DNA from: Darksidea phi
Lineage: Eukaryota; Ascomycota; Dothideomycetes; Pleosporales; Lentitheciaceae
Direction of reading: 5' to 3'
Assembly: GCA_030770425.1 (NCBI GenBank)
Contig: JASJFT010000018.1
Span: 124,001-188,000 of the forward strand
Length of the DNA: 64,000 nucleotides
Of the stretch, positions 11,606 to 23,687 are shown in pieces. The first letter of the stretch is position 1. The number at the start of each line of letters is the position of its first letter. The position numbers and the translations under genes were made by a program. The notes under the pieces are model-generated. The model did no database searches, was not told the origin of the DNA, and saw nothing but the letters and a program-made list of their open reading frames with translations.

Positions 11606-13113
11606 ATGTCGCATAATCGTTACATGTCATGGTCGTCGGACGTGCTGACCATGGCGCCCACCTACCCTCGTGCCGGCGCTGCCGTCGAGTACCCTTCTCC
11701 AGTGTCGCGCCGGCCTTCAGAATGCTATTCCGAGGCCGCCGACAGTCGGAGAGGGAGCGCGGCTGGCTTCGCGTCGGACATGGAGAGTAAGGGGCAATGG
11801 CAATCAATAGGCAGTAATTCAGACTCCAAAAGCCCGCTAGCAAACTTCGCATTCTTCAAAGGCCTCGCCGAGAAGAAGACGACGAGAGGTGAGTATCTTT
11901 GCTGAATGGAATTCGTGCAGTGCTGATACACTCAGATGGACAAACACCAAAGAGAAGAGGGCCTAAGCCCGACAGCAAGCCGGCCTTGACAAGGAGGCAG
12001 GAACTTAATCGGCAGGCACAGAGGTATTGCCACTGTCCATTCTATCGCGCTTTCCGGTACTAACCGGATTAAGAACGCATCGTGAGCGGAAAGAGATGTA
12101 TATCAAGGCGCTCGAGCAGGAAGTGCTTCGCCTGAAAGAGTCATTCGCCAACGCCTCGAAAGAGAGGGACGCGGTTGCGGAAGAGAACCGACGACTGAAA
12201 GAGCTACTCTTGGCGCATGGCATCCAGTTCGACCTCTCAAGCCCGGGAAACAACGGCATGCCCCGTTTCGGAAACTCGACGTACGGCGGCAGCTCATCGG
12301 GGAGCGTATCTGGAGGTTACGGTACCGGAACGAACTCCACCGGCTACACATCACCGCCAACCATGGCGCATCGCGGCTCGTTATCGCATGACATGCCGAT
12401 GAACCAGGCGCAACAGGCTCCGCACCCCAACAGCGGGATGGACTATGATCAGATCGGGATAGACTTCGTCTTAACGTACGACCGCACGCCCTATCTCTCT
12501 CCTCCACCCCAGCAGTAATGTCCATTGCCCGCACTCAATCATTCTATTACTTCTTTTACGTCTGCTTCACGTACGTTTTCACATAATACTTCATCCCCTT
12601 TGCGCTCTGTTCTGACTGCCTGCGGCTATCCAGTCTAGAGCGCCCCTGCATGGACCACACGCAGTTCCTCATGGTACGAGCCCACGACGCCGACGAACTC
12701 ATTAGCGGCCATGCTCTCATGGCGACCTGCCCGCCTGAATCGCATATTGCGAACCACCCAGAAGATCAGTATCCACATCAGATGCCGGATATCGCGATGC
12801 CGGATTTAATGAAGTTGCTGGATCTCAGCAACCGTCTTCCTCTCGACGGAGAGATCACGCCTATCATGGCTTGGGCGATGGTTTTGCAGCATCCTAAGCT
12901 GGGAGAGCTTACTAAGGCGGATATTGAGGCCATCAAGACGGACCTGCTCGCCAAAGTCAGGTGCTATGGGTGAGTTTTTACCTTGTACGCCTTGAGCTTG
13001 GACTAATGTGCGACAGCTTCGGCGCGGTCCTCGAGGAGTTTGAAGTGAGAGATGCCCTGATGGCGGCTTTGGCAGGAAAGGGTCTTGGACATGGAAACAC
13101 AATCACTCAGTAA
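11606..13113 (+). CDS. bZIP transcription factor (Yap/Pap1-like basic region)
   Basis: Five exons: 11606-11888, 11936-12023, 12074-12475, 12634-12969, 13017-13113; 401 aa. Residues about 100-155 hold the bZIP: a basic region NRQAQRTHRERKE, close to the Pap1/Yap pattern, then a leucine zipper containing LEQEVLRLKE. It is preceded by KRRGPKPDSKP, a Lys/Arg stretch that may aid DNA contact or nuclear import. The middle is Gly/Ser-rich and probably disordered. The C-terminal domain (from FVLTLERPCMDHTQF to the end) matches a conserved Pezizomycotina bZIP tail rich in Cys and His. Intron 3 (158 bp) is unusually long for this window but is needed to join FVLT to LERPC. Nuclear regulator; target genes unknown. 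Confidence 0.9.
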
Positions 13114-13523
13114 ATGCACGCGAGGTCTGCTGGGAAATAATGGGGAACGAGCGGGAACAAAGGAGAGGAGGCAGACATCGTTCCATATAATGCGTAATCG
13201 CACTCGCTCTACGTACTTAACGAATTAACGTTTCTATGCAAAATTGACAAAGTCCAAGACTTACTCGTGTGACTTGTACCTTATCTTGGTATTGTGCATC
13301 AAGCCCCGCGTCACGTGGACGCGATACGGCGCGCCGAAGGAGGGTACCACTGTCTCAACTTGTAACGCCACCGCTTCTAAACACTCGCTCTAGCCGCACC
13401 GCTCGCATCGGCCAACGAGTCCTCTCCACGCTCTTTAAACTCTCCCCTCCGCCGATACTCTGCCAATCCGCTAGCAACCATCACCACTGCCACATCCCGG
13501 CCCTCCCCACATCTCACCCCGCA
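13114..13523. other. Intergenic, 0.41 kb
   Basis: Promoter and leader of the SH3BGR-like gene; C-rich before the ATG. Nothing else seen. Confidence 0.5.
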
Positions 13524-14554
13524 ATGGCAGAGCTCAGCGTCTACGACAACGACCCAACGCTATACCTCTTCACCTCGCTTACCGCCGGCTCCTCGCACAT
13601 TGTCACAGCGACCTCGCGCATCGAAACGATCCTCAAAGCGAACAAGATCCCCTTCAAAGGCGTAGACACGGCGACAGATGAGCTGGCACGGAAGCTATAC
13701 GGGCGGCGCGCGAGGGGCAAAAAGCTGCCGTTGCTGGTAAAGGAGGGCTACGTGATCGCGGTGCGTCTGGAGTAGCTGCACAGCGGTGCTGCGATGGGGG
13801 CTAACGACTCGTCCAGGATCTCGAGCAGATCGAGGAATGGAACGAGTACGATGAGCTTAAGGATGTGCTTGGTGGGCCGGCTGCACCTGCGCCAGTGGCT
13901 GCTGCGAAAGCGGCGCCTGCTCCAGTTGCGTCTGCATCCGACAAGAAGGAAAACGAGCCTTCTACAAATGCAGAACAGAACCTGGCGATCCGACAGCTAG
14001 GCGCCGAAGCCGCAAAGGTCGCTGCGGCGAAGAAACATGTACCGGAGAACATCTCGACCACGAACCCGCGACTCACCGAGAAGATAAATTCGCCCGCCGT
14101 AGGCACTCCCACAAAAAGCGCAGACCCCAGTGGTATCCTCTCACCGCGTGCGATCCCGCTCCCTGCAACGCCCAACCCGGCCGTCTCTTCACCAACCGCT
14201 TCAAAACCCACCGCCTCCACCCCAAAGACCTCCAAACCCGTCCACTCGCCATCCGCCACACACGCCGACGCCGCAAACCCCGGTCTCGCCGCCAGTAGTA
14301 GCGAGGAAGAGGACAGTGACGAGGAGGAGGAGGAGGAAGAGGAGGACGACGACGACGATGATGATGATGATGAGGACGAGGACGAGGATGAGAAGGTCGT
14401 GAAGAAAACTGAGAAGGCTCCAGTGAAAGAGGTGGGCAAGCCGGATGGGAAAGATGATAAGGAGGTCGGAAAGTCGCAGGGGCAGAGTAAGGAGGCGGCG
14501 GAGAGTGAGGAAGAGAGCGATGAAGAGAGTGAGGACGAGAGTAAGGCGGGCTAA
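13524..14554 (+). CDS. SH3BGR/glutaredoxin-like protein with long acidic tail
   Basis: Two exons, 13524-13760 and 13817-14554; 324 aa. Residues 1-100 form a thioredoxin-fold domain like SH3BGR: a beta strand LYLFTS, helix with IETILKANKIPF, and a conserved KLPLLVKEGYVIADLEQIEEWNE stretch across the intron. No CxxC pair is visible, so redox catalysis is unlikely. The middle is Pro/Ala/Ser/Thr-rich and disordered. The C-terminus has a long Asp/Glu run (coded at 14300-14395) and further mixed acidic/Lys segments. Such tails often bind basic partners such as histones or ribosomal proteins, but this is inference. ATG 13524 lies directly before the fold. Confidence 0.85.
14300..14395 (+). repeat. 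GAG/GAC/GAT trinucleotide tract inside the acidic tail
   Basis: Imperfect trinucleotide run encoding Glu then Asp residues; likely length-variable between strains. Confidence 0.9.
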
Positions 14555-14828
14555 GTGCTGTTTATGGACTCCTCCGTTGCAGATTTGGGATCTTTTTAGG
14601 ATACCAATTTTCGTCGCTACGGAGCCAGGATAGGGCAACTATGTAGCGGTTCGATGCCAACGAACGAGCATGTGGGCCTCTTGTTCTCCCACCCGAAGAA
14701 TCATATGAGAGAGGGCATACGTGATGATTGAATTATACACACAAGTCACAAGTCGTTTCATCATACTCATCAACATATCATCCACCCACCCGCCTAACCC
14801 ACCCAATAATATTGTATCCCCCTCCCCG

Positions 14829-16871
14829 CTACCTCACCTCAACAGCCTTATCGGTACTAGTAACCTTTTTAACGTCCAAATCGCCCTCACTCCCCTCCTC
14901 CCTCTGATTATCGCCGGCTTTACCCTCCAGCACATTCTCCCCCTCGCCCAACATCATATGTTCGACATTGACTTTTGGACCTTTGAACCATTTGCGCGCG
15001 CTGACGAACCACCAGATAGTTACGAGCAGCATGGGACCGCCGTAGACGAGGGCAGTCCAGTTCATTACGTCGGGGCTGGGTGGGAGTGTCAGTCGGGGTT
15101 CGGGTTGGGATTGGGATGATGAGGGGAGAGGGAGGGGGGTGGGGCTTACGTTAGTTCTGCGCCTGTGGTGCTAGGCAAGCATAGGATGGGTACCATGAGG
15201 ATTACGAAGGCGGAGGCGACGGTGCCGGTGGGGATGCTGTAGCGGCCGAGATTCCAGGGTCCGGGGCGGAAACGGTTTCCGACGAAGAAGACGCGGATGA
15301 AGATTGGTGTGGTGAAAGCTGTTTTTGTTTCGTTAGCAACTCAACTACCTTCTAACCCATCATTCCACCCCGACTCTCTCGGAATAAGGAAGGAGGAGGG
15401 ATAGGAGACGTACCAACGAACGCAGCAATAGCACCGATACTAAACAACGCGCCCACAGCGATCGAGCCCCCAAAAATAAGCAGTAGACATAATATTCCAA
15501 TTACGCAGTTGAACCACACAGCATTAACCGGCGTCAACGTCCGCGAGTTGACCACCTTCCACCACCGACTCCCAGGGAAACAATCATCTCGTGCATACGC
15601 AAACGTAACTCTACTGGCTGCAATCATGCATCCTTGACCCATGCTGAACCCCGCGATGATCGTAAGACTGAGGATGGCCAGCACGCTCTTTTGCGGCATG
15701 CATTGCATGAGGTATGCGGCGAAGGGCTGGCCGAGGTCGGATTCGAGGACCGTGGGGATGTCGACGACGGTGTAGGCGACAACGAGTTGCAAGAACCAGC
15801 CGAAAAGGCCGCCGGTGGCCGAAGTGAGCACAATGGCGCGGGCTGAGGCGATGTTGGCGTTTGAACATTCCTCTGCAAGATGGAAGGGGCTGTCGTAGCC
15901 GCTCATAGTCCAGATGACGCCAATGAAGCTCATCAAGACCGAGACACCTGGCGGGAAAGCGGTGCCTTCGTAAATGGTGCCCCAGACTTCGCTAGAGGAG
16001 GTGAAGCGGGGCAGACCACGGGCGGGGCGGTCCGTGCCGGCGGGGATGAGGATGATGACGATGATAAGGGCGATGAAGTTGAAAGTTGAGCCGCCCGAGT
16101 TTATCTGCGCAAGCCATTTTGTGGGCAGCGAGGACATGATGCCGTGTATGATCATGATGAAGACGGTTAGGAGAAAGGTTTGATAGTTTGTAGGGACGTA
16201 GTCTGGGTTTTGGATTGAGGCTGCGGCGAGGATCATGGCGGAGATGCCGTAGTTGACTGGTTTTGTTAGTCGTAATATTCATCTAATGGATGAACGGACG
16301 CAGTACCCGACGGTGCAGCAGTTACCTGCGCAAGCCAATTGCTCCATCCAGTAATCCAAGCTGCAAATGGTCCCCATCCCGGTGGAGCGAGGACAGCTGC
16401 AGCATAGTATAGTCCTCCGCTCGTCGGCATAGAAGAGCAAAGCTCCGCCATACTACATGCAACGGCCTGGATGCCAATCATCGCAATGATCCAACCCCAT
16501 GTCATACCTGTCAAGTGTCAGTCCAAACTCTCAACTTCATCGCCTCCACCCCAAAGTTTCTCCACACCTACGCATCTCCCAACTCTTCCATCTCATCACG
16601 TACCAGCAGTCCCCGCATACCCCATGCCATAATAAAGCGTACTGGCAAAGCTCGGCAGCAACCCCAAGACAGCAAAACTAACACAAAACGTCGTAAAAAG
16701 CGAAAACTCTCTCTTAAACTCGCTCTTGTATCCCAGCGCCGCCAGCACCTCCTCATCAGCGCTGTACTTGTGGTTTGTGTTGTAAATGGGTACGTCTCCA
16801 TCGGGAAGCACAGATGTCACGGGCTCTTCTGCGACGCTGCGCCGCCGATGCGCTGAAGCAGAGGACGACAT
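14829..16871 (-). CDS. APC-superfamily permease, GABA/amino-acid (Uga4-like)
   Basis: Five exons on the minus strand: 16871-16604, 16507-16307, 16256-15414, 15318-15150, 15075-14829; 575 aa with about 12 predicted membrane segments. The cytosolic N-terminus carries the family signature LAALGYKSEFKREFS; later conserved blocks are SGGLYYAAAVLAP, the WTMSGYDSPFHLAEECSNA block, and FAYARDDCFPGS. This is the GABA/choline-type permease group (ACT family). Its exact substrate (GABA, other amino acid, choline) cannot be set from sequence. The C-terminus is cytosolic and charged. Plasma membrane location is expected. It ends 274 bp from the convergent SH3BGR-like gene. Confidence 0.92.
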
Positions 16872-17685
16872 GCTGCACCTTCAGTTATAGGTGTTACCGT
16901 GTCAGCCGTAGGGGGAGTCTCAGGTCAACGGAAGATTGAGGCTCAATGGCATAAGCCGTGCATGTACGTCGAAAGATGCGGAGACGGGAACCGCGGACAA
17001 ACCAGTGCAGCGGAACATGTTATAAGACAGGAAGGACAGGAAAGCAGTGACTGCAACTAGTGACATGGTAGAGCGATAGGCGTTCGTGTAGCAAATGATA
17101 CAGTGCGGGGATTCCATCTTGTAAGAGCCACCGTCTTATCACAGGAGCGATGCCTAGCCTGATTGGCCGGCCGTTTTCGTTTAAACGGACCAATTGCTCA
17201 GGTGGAGGGCGGGGGTGCACAAGCGTGCCGCCACTTGATGCACGGGAAGAGGGGATTGACACCTATGCTGAAGACGGCACTTTGATAGCTCTTGGTACGT
17301 ATGAAATAGATGTGGTGCTGGAACGGAATGGTTCCGATAAGTACTAGGGTGAAGTGATTGACATGAGCCATAAGCACATCCTTGTCCGCATGAACCTGCC
17401 TAATCAAGCAAGTGAGGAGATGCATATCAGTGACTTTCGAAGTGAGATAGTTAGCAGGGTAGATGCTAATGCGAAGATAGGGTTATAGGTCCACGATAAA
17501 GAAATATGAACTCCGTGACTTCAGGTCGGGGGCACTCATGGAGCTCTGCCCATAGCTGGGGGAAATACAGACCTTCCACAGCTCGGACAAGCCATACGAC
17601 CTCGGCCGATGGATGCTATGCATCTGAGGTTCTCCTTCAAGATCCAAATACAGCAATTGAATTGGAATAATTGGAAAACCGGCTA
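16872..17685. other. Intergenic, 0.81 kb
   Basis: Upstream region of the permease and 3' flank of palC. No supported gene. Confidence 0.5.
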
Positions 17686-19157
17686 TCAGTAGTAACTCGT
17701 ATTCGCCGAGTACTCTGCTTTGGTGCCCGGAAACGCGCCAGCTGGCCCAGGCGTCCGCTCATCCTCATCGGCACTATCTTCTTCGTCGCCCTCGAAGGTT
17801 TCTCCTGGATCCGGAGGGGCCCTCATACGGATGATGGCGTCCTCTTCTAGCGCAGGTACGACGAACATCTTCGGCGCATGGTACTCTCGCCCAGAGGGCA
17901 TGCTTGCGAGTAGTTGCTCCGAAGGCGGTACGATTTGGACTTGCATCTAACATGACGCATCAGTTTCACGTGTTATGAGGACTGGCGTATACATACCGTG
18001 TCGTTCATCTTCTCCCACTTCTTCAGGAGCATGTCTACTATCCTACCCTCCTCGAACTTGCCTGCATCCGAACCCCACCCCTCGCCCTTCTCTACTTTCC
18101 GATCTTCTCTCTTCTCCTGCCAGCCCTTTTTGAGCTTAGACAAGCCTGACACTTTCTTGTCCTCGTCACCACCTGCAGCAGCAAAACCAAGCTCTTTCTT
18201 CGCGCCCCTCAGCCACGCGATACCCTCGCCTGTCTTGCCCGCTAGTTCTGCGTCACAGCCCAAGAACCGACATGCCTTTCCCTTCGCTGTTCGCCGCAAA
18301 TCATCGACGTACTTTATCAGACTCTCATCGACTTTTGCGACTCGGCTGAGCATGGCTTGGGCTTTCGATGCGTGTTCTGCAGACGCAAGGCAGAGGCGGG
18401 CAAATAGATGTGCGCGCACCTTGGGTATCTCCACGCCCCTGAACATCCAATCCTTGTTGCTCTTATTTCTCTCTTCTACAACCACAGCCGGATATGGATC
18501 GTCCTTCAACACTGTGATCAGTGTAGCTTCTGCCATAGTGAGCTCAGCTAGTGCTCCAATTGTGGAACTTGTAATGTCCACTGCCGCAGGCTGACTATTC
18601 CATTGCTGCGCGCGATTGACCAAGTATGTGTGTATCGCATTCGCATCGAGAAAGTGCTTCATCGCCGCACTAATCGCCGTTGCGCGCTGTTCGGGCGAAG
18701 GAAGGGTTGCGTTGTATAGGGTATGTAATTGTGCCCGAGCCTGCAAGCTGTACACGTAGGCGAGAGTGGACAAGGTGAAGAAGAGCTCGTTCTCAAGGCT
18801 CTTCAGCTTGACACGTGCTGGCTCGCGGCCGGGAAGGGCTGCTCCTAATGTTGATCGCCATTCTACCTCTAGCTCTTTGACCAGTACAAGATCGATCTCT
18901 TCTCCAGCGCAGCTTGTGCCACTCAGCCCAGCATCGAGCGCAAAAAGGTATGGTATGTACTCGTTCAAGGCGGAGAGGACGGTCGAGAGGTTGGAGGCTT
19001 GCGAGGGAGGCGGTATGCGTTTGTATCGTTTGAGGACGTCCCGCACCACGCCTCGCGCTGTCGTGGCGCAGTTCGGGAGCGAAGGGTGAGTGCTGCTACT
19101 GAAGTAGTCTGTAAACGATATGCTCGATGTAGTAGGAAGCACGAATGGAAAGGGCAT
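17686..19157 (-). CDS. palC: pH-response regulator PalC (BRO1-like domain)
   Basis: Two exons, 19157-17997 and 17946-17686; 473 aa. The N-terminus MPFPFVLPTTSSISFTDYF and the following helix-rich BRO1-like region match fungal PalC. In the Pal/Rim pathway, PalC links the ambient-pH sensor complex to ESCRT-III (Vps32) at cortical sites and is needed for proteolytic activation of the PacC factor at alkaline pH. Other visible parts are a Lys/Glu-rich segment near residues 340-375 (KKGWQEKREDRK) and an acidic C-terminal tail with EGDEEDSADEDE. The intron is 50 bp and phase 0. Identification rests on memory of the family N-terminus and length. Confidence 0.85.
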
Positions 19158-19589
19158 CTTGAAGGTGGGGTGGGATGTTGTCGGAAGGTAGCTGTTAGAC
19201 AGCTTGATGCAGGTACGCCGGAATGGCGGGGCTCTTGGCGCATTGTATCATCGCTTTAAAGTAGCAGGACAGCATCTGAACGAAGCCATTCGATCTTAGA
19301 GAGCGAGTGTAGTCTATAGAATCACGGTCAGTAACTTTTGGGCTATCCCTCGTCGTGAATCAGATAATCTTCTGTATTGGAAACTGGTCGTGCTAGCTCA
19401 TCGCTCTTCCTGGCCAGCATATGTACAGTTTTGCCAGATCGATAGATGCTGCACTGTTCTCGCGAAATGATGTCCCAAACTCCGAAGGTTGTACTCTGGA
19501 ATTGCTGCTGGCAAGAACCCTATCTCTCCCAATGGATACTGCCGTTCTGTCGCTCATCGTCCCAGCCGCTCTTCTCAACCTGCTGTCTA
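19158..19589. other. Intergenic, 0.43 kb
   Basis: Between the palC start and the 3' end of the complex I subunit gene. Nothing supported. Confidence 0.5.
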
Positions 19590-20008
19590 CTACTTCTCGA
19601 TGTAGTTCTGCTGTGCGAAGAGGTAGCCCTTGACCTTGGCATCCTTGAGAAGCTCGAAGTATCGTTCTGCGTGTACCATCAGCAATCGCTCTGGATAGAC
19701 CATCAATCTTTCAGCCAATCCACCCCAAACAAGAACCCCCAGGACCCAACTACCCCCAATATCTCCCCCAGGACATACACACCTCTCAAATGCCCACACT
19801 TCTCCAAATGATTAACCCCCTCCCTCAAATAGCACTTCCCCATCTCCTCCCTCACCAACCTCGCCATCATACTCTTAACCCACTGCTCGCGAATAATCGC
19901 ATCCTGCGCCGCCTTGAGCGCCTGATTGTCGTCGTAGTCGACGCCTTCGAAGGACGGCGCAACTTTGGGCTTCTTCGCTAGAAAGAGTGCGGACTCGGGG
20001 GTCGGCAT
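19590..20008 (-). CDS. NDUFB10: NADH:ubiquinone oxidoreductase 12 kDa subunit (NDUFB10/PDSW-like)
   Basis: Two exons, 20008-19783 and 19666-19590; 100 aa, about 12 kDa, the usual size of the fungal protein. The N-terminus MPTPESALFLAKKPKV, the helix AAQDAIIREQWVKSMMARL and the Cys motif GKCYLREGVNHLEKCG are typical; splicing joins HLRERYFELLKDAKVKG. This is an accessory subunit of the complex I membrane arm facing the intermembrane space, where its Cys residues form disulfides. The intron is 116 bp. The open frame extends upstream in-frame but has no family resemblance before MPTPES. Confidence 0.88.
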
Positions 20009-20382
20009 TGCGGCGGTACGGAGCGCGCGCGCGCGGAAAAGTAAGAACGGATGGGGACGAGGGTGGAGGGGGAATTGGATCGCTGGCGGGTGTTGATTGG
20101 GCGTGGGTGGTGCGGTGGGAGCTGTTGTTGTGGTTGGTGGTGGGTTGAATTGGTGCGAGAGAGCTTCAAGGTCCGGGCGGAGGTGGAAAGCTCGAGCCGG
20201 TTGGTGAGGCTGGTCACGTGCGGGTGTTGGAACATTTAACAATGTCGGGAGATCATTCTTCCATCGCTCCAGACATTTTGACAAAAAAGCTTCCTCGATC
20301 AGAGCTAGTATATGACATGTCATTATAGATTATTCTTTATGGGCATCATTCGAGAAATCCATCCGCAACCCCCTCCCTCAAC
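20009..20382. other. Intergenic, 0.37 kb
   Basis: Leader and promoter of the complex I subunit, and 3' flank of the next minus-strand gene. Nothing else seen. Confidence 0.5.
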
Positions 20383-20928
20383 TCAACGCCCCCAAAAATC
20401 CCCTCCCTTCCTAACCCAACGCCCCACTGCCTTACCCACCCCAACCCCAACCCCCATTCCCAACCCCCACTCAGCAAACCTACCCTCCTCCAGCACCGGA
20501 CTCAAATACCTAACTTTCCAACGCCAATCATCAAAGCGAACATGTATATTCAAGCGATCAACCTGCGCGAGAAGGGCGGAGCGGTGACGCGTGCAGGGGA
20601 GGCAAGTAGAGTGGAGTTTGAAAGTTTGAAAGGGGTGGGTATGGATTTTAGTGCAGGATGTCCATTCTAAGGATTTGCGTTTGGTAGGGATGTCGGTGGC
20701 GGCGGCGGTGGTGGTGATGGTTGAGTGTAGTACATTGCTCTCCCCGTGCGATTCCATCCTCTGGGTGTCCTTACATTCCGATACGTTAGACGTGATATGC
20801 GTCGCTGAAACTGTTTCTCTTCCCTCTTTTCCTCCCTTCTCTCTTACATGCGCACAAATCCCCACAGGCGCAATTGAAAACGCCGAGTGGCCACATCCTA
20901 GGAAAATGTAAAGCCGGTAAAAACACAT
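20383..20928 (-). CDS. Small Cys/His-rich conserved fungal protein, unknown function
   Basis: Single exon, 181 aa. It begins MCFYRLYIFLGCGHSAFS and carries spaced Cys/His pairs: CGH at about 12-14, C near 25, C near 52, CTKIHTHPFQTFKLH, and C..C in STCLPCTRHR. I recall many ascomycete proteins with this start and a Cys-Gly-His block, none with a known function; zinc binding is plausible from the residues. The C-terminus has a Gly/Val-rich GMGVGVGVG run coded by CCCCAA-like repeats, which may be poorly conserved or may reflect an unseen intron or alternative end. Confidence 0.6.
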   Translation of the reverse strand: MCFYRLYIFLGCGHSAFSIAPVGICAHVREKGGKEGRETVSATHITSNVSECKDTQRMESHGESNVLHSTITTTAAATDIPTKRKSLEWTSCTKIHTHPFQTFKLHSTCLPCTRHRSALLAQVDRLNIHVRFDDWRWKVRYLSPVLEEGRFAEWGLGMGVGVGVGKAVGRWVRKGGDFWGR

Positions 20929-21416
20929 GATGGGCTTACCACGTAAAATATCAGGCTATAAAGAAGAATGCCTTAATGAGCGTTAGTAGGTAAAAGAAGA
21001 TGGGGGGTGAGGTGTTGAAAGAAAGAGTGGTGTGGTGTTGGGCTTTATGTGATGTGATGGGTTGTAGTGGTTTAATGTGGTTCTTTGTCCGTATTCATAT
21101 TTGCTGGGAGAGCGTTGGTGGCTGTGTGGTATGTGTATTGGGTGGACGTAAACGTGTATGGGCTGTTGGTGGTGGGTGCCGTTCACGGCCGGGAAATGTG
21201 AGTGTGGGCTTGGTCATCAAGGGGTGGTAGTGAGGATATTCGATCTTGTGATGTGAAGTAGTTTCGAGTTGTGTAAGGCTATTGTTTTATTCGCAGCCCG
21301 ATCATACGAACAGCGTGCGAGGTATAGTCTAATTGATAGTGGAGAGATTTTTAATACCTATTGATCAACATCCTTTCTTATCATCGTACAACGCGCCCAC
21401 TGTATACTGGACAATC
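20929..21416. other. Intergenic, 0.49 kb
   Basis: TG-rich around 21.0-21.2 kb. No gene seen. Confidence 0.5.
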
Positions 21417-23687
21417 CTACACTTTCGTCTCCTTCTCTTGCGCAGTTAGCGAAGCTTCAGCCGGAGCTGCAACATCGGAAGGCAAATCGCCTTTGCTTGC
21501 CCTATTCTTCTTCTTCTCAGCTCTCTCAGCTTCTCGCTCTAACTTCCTCTCCTTTTCTGCTTCAAGCCCTGTCTTCGTCTCCTCGTGCTGCTTGTTGAGT
21601 ACGTTCTTCGTGATCAAGAAGCTCGTCACCAAGCCCGCGGCGGAGAAGGCAACATACATAATCCACATGGTACTCAGTGAATCTGAGAAGGCCAGTCGCG
21701 CTACCACCTTCTCATTTTCTGGTAGGGACTGAATGAGGCCTACATTAGCGCCTGCAGAGCCGCCGCCAAAAGCCGCTGCAGCTTGCGGCCCGAGAGAGGC
21801 TTGAAGCATGGGTTGCTTATCAACCATTTCATTTTGAAAGACAACGGAGCCTACGACTACGGAGATTGCAGACCCTAGATTCCGGACGAAGCCGAATGTT
21901 GCCGTGGCGGTGGCGATGTCACGTTTCTAGAAAACTCGTTAGTGCCGTGATCAAAGAAATTCTCGAAAAGTGGGTCGTTGAGAAGCCACCGCCGAGCAGT
22001 GTGGAGATTTTAGTAGCATCGCATGCTGACTTCTCGGACTATGCACCCAAGAACGCGTATCCCTGTTGAAACGGAAGGTAGTTGCGCTTAACACTTACCG
22101 GGACGAGACTCTGCAGCGCAATGAGGGGCGACTGGAAATTTGGTCCGACGCCAATGCCCGCAACAATCTGATAGATGATGATCTTTGCCCAGGAGGAGTT
22201 CGGCCCAAGGTCGATGAACAATCCGAAGCCTGTAGTCATGAAGAGGAATCCGAACCATATGCACGGAAGATATTGTCCGGTCTTTAAAATGAAAACACCC
22301 GTGAAGGCAGACAGGAAAGATAACGACAATGCTGTCGGCAAAAGGTAGACGCCGGAGAGGATAGGTGTCGCTCCGAGGACAGCTTGAAAGTACAGAGGCA
22401 GGAAATACGAGCCCGAGATGAAAACGAAGGCGTGGAAGAAGCAAACGCCCAGTGCCGCCATATTGGACCGTTTAGAGAAAAGGTCCAGGGGCATCAGCGG
22501 GTACGGAGCGAAACGGTGTTCGACGACGAAGAAGAGACCGATGGTAATAGCGCCGAACACGATTAGGCATATGACAGTCGCAGAGTGCCAAGGATATGAA
22601 ACTCCTCCAAACTCCAGGCCCAAAAGAAGCATGACAGTGCCTCCAACCATGGTGAATGCTCCGACCCAGTCCACGGCTTTGAGGCCTTTTTGAAGGGGGG
22701 TCTTCGGCGTGTGAACATCGAGGACGAAGAGGATGATGAGAAAAGCCAGGCCGTCGAAAGGAAGGTTCTAGGCACGGAGGCACAATCAGCAAATGTCCTA
22801 GGCTCGGTATCGGAGGTTACATACAATGTAGAAGCACCAACGCCATGACACTTTTTGGGTGAGGACTCTAGGGCACAAAGTCAGTAAAGCTCGTTTAGGG
22901 ACATGTTAGTACCAGTTATGTTAGAATAGGCTTGCGCTACCCCGCGATTACGACGTAGGTTGTACCGCCAAGTCACGTACCCGCCGACGACCGGGCCCAA
23001 GGCAGAGGCCAGCGCCCACACGCCCCCGATCATGCCAAAGTATGCGCCCCTGTCCCTCATGGCGAACAGATCCGAGATGGTGATATTGACAAGCACGATC
23101 AAGCCACCCCCGCCAATACCCTGGATCACTCGTGCAGCGATCAGCATGTCCATGTTGACGGCAACCGCAGCCAGCAGAGAGCCAATGAAGAAGATGGCAT
23201 TGGTGACGAGCAGGATGGGCTTCCTTCCAAATATATCGGAGACCTTGCCCCATATGGGCGTGGCTGCTGAGTTTGCGATGAGATAGGCGGAGCCGACCCA
23301 TGTGTAACCAGAGGCAGAGTTGAACTGCTCGGCAATTGTAGGTAAGGCGGTGGTGACAATGGTGATGTCGAGGGCCACGAGGAGCACGGCGATGCCCAAC
23401 GACAACATGATCAAGGCGATCTTGAGCTTGCTGCGTTGCGGCCGCGGCGCGTCTTGTGCCTCGAGCGCTGTTGGTGCCGGCGGGTCGGCATCGCCTGCAG
23501 TCGGTCCGCCAACGAGTGTTTCTTTGGTGTCTCCAATGGGCCTGTCTCTTTCTGCCAAGATGGAACTTCTCGTTGAGGTATTGGTTGTCCCGCTCTCCAT
23601 GACGTCGGTAGCGACCGTGGTGACCGTGGTCGGTGGTGTGTGTTCCGTGTTGCTCATCGCCGAGCCGTCGCCAGGTGGAATCGCCAT
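21417..23687 (-). CDS. MFS multidrug exporter, 14-TM DHA2 type
   Basis: Four exons on the minus strand: 23687-22981, 22867-22825, 22767-22099, 21926-21417; 642 aa. A long cytosolic N-terminus (about 90 aa, Ser/Thr-rich) precedes the first helix. MFS motif A appears as WGKVSDIFGRK, and motif C of drug:H+ antiporters as ALGPVVGG, completed by exon 2 (GVLTQKVSWRWCFYIN). The C-terminal tail is charged with coiled-coil character (EAEKERKLEREAERAEKKK). It probably exports drugs, toxins or basic amino acids across the plasma or vacuolar membrane. No biosynthetic cluster genes surround it, so a self-resistance role has no support here. The third intron (172 bp) is long. Confidence 0.9.
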
